NCBI GenBank assembly: GCA_026392535.1
Contig: JAPLBX010000057.1
Span: forward strand, 1-21,786
From: Actinomycetota bacterium
GTDB taxonomy: Bacteria; Actinomycetota; Actinomycetes; S36-B12; UBA5976
Length of the DNA stretch: 21,786 nt
Reading direction: 5' to 3'
Position numbers and translations under genes: made by a program. Positions 15,444 through 21,786 of the stretch are shown here, piece by piece (position 1 is the first letter of the stretch; the number at the start of each line of letters is the position of its first letter). Below the pieces are notes generated by a model, which saw nothing but the letters and a program-made list of their open reading frames with translations, was not told the origin of the DNA and did not search any database.

Positions 15444-16118
15444 CTAAAACAATCTCGCTGCTGGGTCATCAATTCCGCGCAGCTCGTCATAATCAATAAC
15501 ATAGCAACTAATTCCGCGATCTTCTGCCAAAGTGCGAGCTTGGGGTTTGATTTCTTGGGCTGCGAAGATTCCGCGCACTGGCGCTAGGAGCGGGTCGCGG
15601 TTGAGAAGTTCAAGATATCTAGTTAGCTGCTCGACGCCATCGATTTCACCACGGCGTTTGATTTCAACTGCCACATGCCCACCTTTGGTGTCTGTGCAAA
15701 GCAAGTCCACAGGTCCAATAGCGGTTGGAAATTCCCGTCGGACTAATTCATAATCATCATCAAGTTTCTTCACGTGGAGAGCTAGCAGTTCTTGCAAGTG
15801 CGCTTCTACTCCGTCTTTGACTAATCCGGGATCTTCGCCCAATTCATGTTCAGAGTCATGGTGGAGTTCTTCTATAGTGATGATTAGTTTTTCGCTTTGT
15901 TTATTTGTCACAATCCAATCGCCTAGTCCATCTTTTCCAACTTCAAAAGTTAGAAAACATGGCGGGCTCATCCAGTTGAGTGGTTTATAGGCCCGATCAT
16001 CAGCATGAATCGAAACTGAACCATCGGATTTCACCAGAATCAATCTCTTGGCAGACGGTAAGTGAGCAGAAAGCTTGCCGGCATAGTTGACGGTGCAGGT
16101 TGCAATCACAAGGCGCAT
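15444..16118 (-). CDS. nucS: Mismatch-specific endonuclease NucS (EndoMS)
   Basis: Replaces MutS/MutL mismatch repair in actinobacteria by cutting both strands at mismatches. The protein is 224 aa, the normal length. The N-terminal half is the DNA-binding/dimerisation barrel and the C-terminal half is a RecB-like nuclease with Asp138 (GPVDLL) and Glu152-x-Lys154 (VEIKRRG), then [10 protein letters not shown]. The C-terminus ends ARLF, which could be a sliding-clamp-binding peptide (inference). No Shine-Dalgarno sequence is seen; TAATCT lies exactly 6 nt before the ATG, so the mRNA is probably leaderless. It is divergent from the DUF2007-like gene and co-transcribed with the downstream Cys/His-rich protein gene. 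Confidence 0.96.
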   Translation of the reverse strand: MRLVIATCTVNYAGKLSAHLPSAKRLILVKSDGSVSIHADDRAYKPLNWMSPPCFLTFEVGKDGLGDWIVTNKQSEKLIITIEELHHDSEHELGEDPGLVKDGVEAHLQELLALHVKKLDDDYELVRREFPTAIGPVDLLCTDTKGGHVAVEIKRRGEIDGVEQLTRYLELLNRDPLLAPVRGIFAAQEIKPQARTLAEDRGISCYVIDYDELRGIDDPAARLF

Positions 16119-16124
16119 GCGCGC

Positions 16125-16130
16125 AGATTA
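16125..16130 (-). promoter_or_regulatory. Putative -10 element of leaderless nucS promoter
   Basis: TAATCT on the minus strand, followed by 6 nt (GCGCGC) and the nucS ATG. It is back to back with the -10 of the divergent gene at 16154-16159. Confidence 0.55.
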
Positions 16131-16153
16131 CTAAGTAGCGGATTTACTCCTGC

Positions 16154-16159
16154 TAGCGT
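16154..16159 (+). promoter_or_regulatory. Putative -10 element of leaderless DUF2007-like gene
   Basis: TAGCGT followed by 6 nt (CCCGCT) and the ATG at 16166. No ribosome-binding site is present. Confidence 0.5.
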
Positions 16160-16165
16160 CCCGCT

Positions 16166-16504
16166 ATGGCTGGTATTAATTGGGGTTCACTCTCATTTTT
16201 CTATGGTCCAGTAGTTGCTATTTTGGGAATCGGTATCTTGATTCTCTTTCTTCGTTGGGGGTGGACGCGAGGCAAGTCTGTGGTTGGAGCTTCTAGACGA
16301 CCTGGCGATCCGACAAATTATGGTCAATTAGAAGTGGTTGCATCCTGTGCAAATCTGGTTGAAGCTGAAGTATTGAAACTTGCTTTGAAAGATGCTGGAC
16401 TTCAGGCGACAGTTGCAAACACAACCGCAGGACCGAAAGTTTATGTGTGGCCAAAAGATAGAGAAATTGCTAAACACGTTCTTTCTAAAAGAAAACCGAT
16501 TTAG
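16166..16504 (+). CDS. Small membrane protein with a DUF2007-like C-terminal domain
   Basis: Unknown function (112 aa). There is one membrane helix at about residues 11-31 with Trp and Gly residues, then a basic linker ([16 protein letters not shown]). A soluble C-terminal domain follows at about 54-108, in which [19 protein letters not shown] and a final [16 protein letters not shown] resemble the DUF2007 'putative signal transducing' fold, a small alpha/beta ferredoxin-like unit. The N-out or N-in orientation cannot be told, though positive charges after the helix suggest the domain is cytoplasmic. It is divergent from nucS and shares 2 bp of its stop codon with the convergent murA stop. 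Confidence 0.75.
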   Translation: MAGINWGSLSFFYGPVVAILGIGILILFLRWGWTRGKSVVGASRRPGDPTNYGQLEVVASCANLVEAEVLKLALKDAGLQATVANTTAGPKVYVWPKDREIAKHVLSKRKPI

Positions 16505-17760
16505 TCAATTCGTTTTGCATCAGCGCCAAGGCTGACCAGTTGATCTACAAAATCTGTGTAGCCGCGGTCGATGTGTTCAACCCCGTGCACGAGTGTGTTG
16601 CCATCAGCGACTAAACCTGCCAAAACCAATCCAGCACCAGCGCGAATATCGGTTGCTTCAACTGGCGCACTACTTAGTTTTTCAACTCCGCGAATCAAAG
16701 CGTGGTGGCCATCAGTCTTTACTGATGCGCCTAGGCGTGCAAGTTCCTGAACAAACCTGAAACGTGCTTCAAACAAGTTTTCAGTAACCATAGCTGCACC
16801 TTCAGCGATTGCGTTCATCGCAATGAATTGTGGTTGCAGGTCAGTTGGAAATCCTGGATACGGTAGCGTCACGATATCGACCGACTTTGGCCGCGAATTC
16901 ATTGTGACTCTAAATCCATCTTTTTCAATATCGACAGTTGCGCCAGCATCTCTAATTTTTGAGAGCGGCATTTCTAGATACTTAGCATCAATGCCAGTAA
17001 CAGTGATGTCACCTTTTGTCATAACAGCAGCGGCAGCCCAAGTGCCAGCAACAATTCGATCACCAATGGTTTGGTGGGTTACTGGGTTTAACTTCTTGAC
17101 GCCAGTTATTTCAATAACTGAGGTGCCAGCGCCAGAAATCTGTGCGCCCATTTCAGAAAGCATGTTGCAGATGTCGACGATTTCAGGTTCGCGAGCTGCA
17201 TTGTCAATCACGGTCACACCTGATGCAAGAACTGCTGCCATCAAAATTGTTTCAGTAGCTCCGACAGATGGAAAATCTAAATGGATAGTTGCACCGTGCA
17301 AACCATTTTCGGCATGTGCAACTAGGTAGCCGTGTTCTGATTTAACGGTTGCACCAAGTTTCTTCAAACCTTCAATGTGGTAATCAAGGCCACGCGAACC
17401 AATCGCATCACCTCCAGGAAGTGCCACATCAGCGGCACCAAATCGAGTTACTAGTGGACCGAGCACACAAATAGATGCTCGCATCTGCCGAACAAGGTCG
17501 TAGTCAGCGCGGTGTTCGAGTTTTTCAGGAACGGAGATAGTTAAAGATTGTTTTGGCTCATCGTGTGAAATATCGCATCCAAGGCGTCGCATGAGTTCAG
17601 CCATGATCGTTACATCAAGAATTGCTGGGACATTTGTAATCGTGGAAGTTCCGGGCGCCAAAATCGTTGCAGCCATGAGTTTTAGCACGCTGTTCTTCGC
17701 ACCAGTTACTCGAACTAATCCCTCGAGTCTGGCCCCACCGGTAACTGAAATCACTGTCAC
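16501..17760 (-). CDS. murA: UDP-N-acetylglucosamine 1-carboxyvinyltransferase MurA, Asp-type active site
   Basis: First committed step of peptidoglycan synthesis: transfer of enolpyruvate from PEP to UDP-GlcNAc in the cytosol. From GTG 17760 the protein is 419 aa, the length of E. coli MurA, and Lys22 of GAKN falls at the same number. The catalytic-loop position that is Cys115 in E. coli is Asp118 here ([11 protein letters not shown]), as in mycobacteria, where Asp gives intrinsic fosfomycin resistance. A TTG at 17778 extends the frame by six residues, but TAGAGT (17773-17768) ending 7 nt before the GTG looks like a leaderless promoter, and the longer start would place this -10 inside the gene. 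It is divergent from the cobalamin adenosyltransferase gene. Confidence 0.93.
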   Translation of the reverse strand: MTVISVTGGARLEGLVRVTGAKNSVLKLMAATILAPGTSTITNVPAILDVTIMAELMRRLGCDISHDEPKQSLTISVPEKLEHRADYDLVRQMRASICVLGPLVTRFGAADVALPGGDAIGSRGLDYHIEGLKKLGATVKSEHGYLVAHAENGLHGATIHLDFPSVGATETILMAAVLASGVTVIDNAAREPEIVDICNMLSEMGAQISGAGTSVIEITGVKKLNPVTHQTIGDRIVAGTWAAAAVMTKGDITVTGIDAKYLEMPLSKIRDAGATVDIEKDGFRVTMNSRPKSVDIVTLPYPGFPTDLQPQFIAMNAIAEGAAMVTENLFEARFRFVQELARLGASVKTDGHHALIRGVEKLSSAPVEATDIRAGAGLVLAGLVADGNTLVHGVEHIDRGYTDFVDQLVSLGADAKRID

Positions 17761-17767
17761 ACTGCCA

Positions 17768-17773
17768 ACTCTA
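17768..17773 (-). promoter_or_regulatory. Putative -10 element of leaderless murA promoter
   Basis: TAGAGT on the minus strand followed by 7 nt (TGGCAGT) and the GTG at 17760. It supports the shorter murA start. Confidence 0.4.
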
Positions 17774-17785
17774 GCCAACGCCCTC

Positions 17786-17791
17786 TAGGGT
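17786..17791 (+). promoter_or_regulatory. Putative -10 element of leaderless cobalamin adenosyltransferase promoter
   Basis: TAGGGT followed by 6 nt (TAAGCC) and the ATG at 17798; no ribosome-binding site. Confidence 0.5.
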
Positions 17792-17797
17792 TAAGCC

Positions 17798-18376
17798 ATG
17801 GTTAATCTGACACGTATCTACACCCGCACTGGCGACGACGGCACCACATCACTAGGTGACATGAGCCGAACTGGCAAAAATGACCCACGACTCAAGGCAT
17901 ACGCCGACGTCGACGAAGCGAACTCCGCCATTGGCGTGGCCATCGCATTAGGGAATCTCGATCCAAAAATCGTATCCCTGCTGACCCAAATCCAAAATGA
18001 CTTGTTCGACGTTGGCGCAGACCTTTGCACCCCAGTGATCGACAATCCAACTGTTGAGCCACTTCGCATCACCCAGGAATACATCGACTGCCTAGAGAAA
18101 AGCTGTGATGACTACAACGAGAACTTAGAACCACTTAAATCTTTCGTTCTTCCTGGTGGAACTGCAGGAGCTGCACTGCTTCACTCAGCGCGCACAGTTT
18201 CACGTCGAGCCGAACGTTCAACATGGGCAGCTCTTGATATGTATCACGGTGGTATGAACAAGTTGACTGCAAACTATCTAAACCGTTTGTCAGATCTTCT
18301 ATTCATCTTGGCACGTTTTGCAAATAAAGCTCAAGGTGATGTGCTTTGGGCACCAGGTGCACACAAACCTAAATAA
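17798..18376 (+). CDS. PduO-type cob(I)alamin adenosyltransferase
   Basis: Makes adenosylcobalamin from cob(I)alamin and ATP. The protein is 192 aa, a five-helix bundle trimer in this family. The N-terminal ATP-binding motif YTRTGDDGTTSLG is at about residues 8-20, the RTVSRRAER motif at about 133-141, and NRLSDLLFILAR near the C-terminus. Asp and Arg residues of the ATP and cobalamin site are in place. A leaderless start is suggested by TAGGGT 6 nt upstream. It is divergent from murA and convergent with atpC across a strong terminator. In Mycobacterium, as I recall, the same gene also lies between atpC and murA, so the position is conserved. A cobalamin-dependent enzyme such as methylmalonyl-CoA mutase or ribonucleotide reductase is implied elsewhere. 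Confidence 0.94.
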   Translation: MVNLTRIYTRTGDDGTTSLGDMSRTGKNDPRLKAYADVDEANSAIGVAIALGNLDPKIVSLLTQIQNDLFDVGADLCTPVIDNPTVEPLRITQEYIDCLEKSCDDYNENLEPLKSFVLPGGTAGAALLHSARTVSRRAERSTWAALDMYHGGMNKLTANYLNRLSDLLFILARFANKAQGDVLWAPGAHKPK

Positions 18377-18412
18377 CTATAAGCAATAAGTTATTAAAAA
18401 TAGAGATTAAAC

Positions 18413-18447
18413 AAAAAATCCCCAGTGAAAATCACTGGGGATTTTTT
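18413..18447. terminator. Bidirectional intrinsic terminator
   Basis: Perfect 16-bp inverted repeat AAAAAATCCCCAGTGA / TCACTGGGGATTTTTT around an AAA loop. The A-run on one side and T-run on the other make it work in both directions. It ends both the adenosyltransferase gene (plus) and the atp operon (minus, 11 nt after the atpC stop). Confidence 0.95.
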
Positions 18448-18457
18448 ATATCAAGAA

Positions 18458-18846
18458 TTAGTGCATAGCTCCGGCTGCATGCAAACGAGCTTCAGCACGT
18501 AGAGCCGCTGCTGCGGCCAAGTCATCCTGTTCGTTGCGAGCACGTTCGAGTGCAGCGCGAGCACGAGTAACGTCGATATCGGCTGCAAGTTCTGCAACCT
18601 GCGCTAGCAAGATAACAACGTTCTTGTCGACTGACAGGAATCCGCCGTGTACTGCTGCCACAACTTTCTCGCCACCCACGGTGTCAATGCGAGCAACTGA
18701 ACCTTCAGACAAAATCGCCAAAACCGGTTCATGGTTTGCCAAAATACCAATTTCACCTTCAGTTGTTTTAGCAACAATAGAAGTTGCTTCGCCTGACCAA
18801 ATTTCTCGGTCAGGTGAAACAAGTGAAACCTGCATTGAAGTTGCCA

Positions 18847-18847
<1 letters not shown>
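18458..18847 (-). CDS. atpC: ATP synthase F1 epsilon subunit
   Basis: Epsilon subunit of the F1 central stalk (129 aa), which couples rotation and can inhibit ATPase activity. The N-terminal beta-sandwich begins MQVSLVSPDREIWSGEA and the VHGGFLSVD motif is present; a C-terminal helical hairpin (RARAALERARNEQ) follows. The GTG at 18847 overlaps the last base of the atpD TAG, with AGGTAA just upstream. An ATG at 18835 would remove four residues and match many homologues, so the start is uncertain by 12 nt. It is the last gene of the operon, followed by a strong terminator. Confidence 0.95.
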
Positions 18848-21173
<2,326 letters not shown>

Positions 21174-21189
21174 GTCTAATACCTATCGC

Positions 21190-21786
21190 TTACTTCTTGA
21201 CCTTGGTGATTTTGGTTGGATCAATATCTGATGCATCAAGTGCTTCCACATGTGCATCATTAACTAGCAAGTGACCAGCTTTTGTGGTGAAGGTCTTCTT
21301 GAAGTTAGCTATTGTCTTTTCCAAAACTGCAACGGTTTCGTCACTCAAAATGTTGCTACTTGCCAACTCGTCAACAGCTGCTGCTGATTCACGGTGCACA
21401 TAAGCAATGAATTCTGATTCAAATCGACGAATATCTTCGACTGGAACATCGTCCATTTGGCCTGTAGTTCCAGCCCAAACCGACATAACCGCATCAGCCA
21501 TTGAAAATGGGCTGTATTGCGATTGCTTTAGAAGTTCAACCAATCGTGCACCACGATCTAGTTGTGCTTTTGATGCAGCGTCTAGATCAGAACCGAAAGC
21601 AGCGAATGCTTCTAGTTCGCGGTACTGCGCTAAGTCCAAACGCAAACGACCAGCAACACGCTTCATTGCTTTTGTTTGTGCCGAACCGCCCACGCGGGAT
21701 ACTGAAATACCAACGTTGATAGCTGGGCGAACACCAGAGTTGAACAAGTCAGACTCAAGGAAGCACTGGCCATCAGTAATCGAAAT
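21190..21786 (-). CDS. atpA: ATP synthase F1 alpha subunit, 5'-truncated by window edge
   Basis: C-terminal 198 residues of the regulatory/catalytic-interface subunit. The frame runs open to the right edge: the first visible residues are [20 protein letters not shown], the typical end of the nucleotide-binding domain, with the arginine that reaches into the beta site in the VSRVGGSAQ segment. The C-terminal helical domain ([20 protein letters not shown]) follows. The P-loop lies beyond the edge. A TTG at 21747 is not a real start. It is first of the visible atpA-atpG-atpD-atpC run. Confidence 0.97.
   Translation of the reverse strand: MSITDGQCFLESDLFNSGVRPAINVGISVSRVGGSAQTKAMKRVAGRLRLDLAQYRELEAFAAFGSDLDAASKAQLDRGARLVELLKQSQYSPFSMADAVMSVWAGTTGQMDDVPVEDIRRFESEFIAYVHRESAAAVDELASSNILSDETVAVLEKTIANFKKTFTTKAGHLLVNDAHVEALDASDIDPTKITKVKK

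Overview
The window is a core-genome segment of a low-to-mid G+C actinobacterium. It carries actinobacterial hallmarks: paired clpP1/clpP2 upstream of clpX, NucS (EndoMS) mismatch endonuclease, a folC-DUF4233-ndk-mreBCD-PBP2 block, an Rv3235-like protein, and many apparently leaderless genes. The gene set and the G+C (mid-40s by eye, not measured) fit a freshwater lineage such as Nanopelagicales (acI) or a relative. That taxonomic call is inference. No mobile element, CRISPR array or accessory island is visible, so the interest lies in regulation and in a few odd core genes.

Left block (1-13100), nearly all on the minus strand. In transcription order it holds tRNA-Pro(UGG), tig, clpP1-clpP2, clpX, then folC-DUF4233-ndk, mreB-mreC-mreD and the start of a class B PBP (PBP2, cut by the left edge). 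It combines protein folding and quality control (trigger factor, ClpXP1P2), folate and nucleotide supply (FolC, Ndk) and lateral-wall synthesis (MreBCD, PBP2). valS lies in the middle on the opposite strand, unlike the co-directional order I recall from Streptomyces and Mycobacterium. Two inverted repeats matching the ClgR operator precede clpP1 and clpX.

Middle (13100-15150). tRNA-Gly(UCC) with a terminator is followed by a poorly characterised envelope locus. A SAF/CpaB-like membrane protein (minus strand) is broken by an in-frame TGA. Divergent from it are a membrane-anchored LysM protein and an Rv3235-like protein.

Right block (15148-21786). nucS is followed by a small Cys/His-rich protein gene on the minus strand, with a small membrane DUF2007-like gene divergent from nucS. 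murA (minus) has Asp in place of the catalytic Cys, as in mycobacteria, and is divergent from a PduO-type cobalamin adenosyltransferase gene (plus). A perfect bidirectional terminator then separates this from the F1 ATP synthase genes atpA(partial)-atpG-atpD-atpC on the minus strand.

Genes that look like first genes of transcription units and lack a Shine-Dalgarno sequence (valS, folC, ndk, clpX, nucS, the DUF2007-like gene, murA, the adenosyltransferase) start 6-8 nt downstream of a TANNNT -10 hexamer, which points to leaderless mRNAs. Most genes further down operons carry normal ribosome-binding sites.
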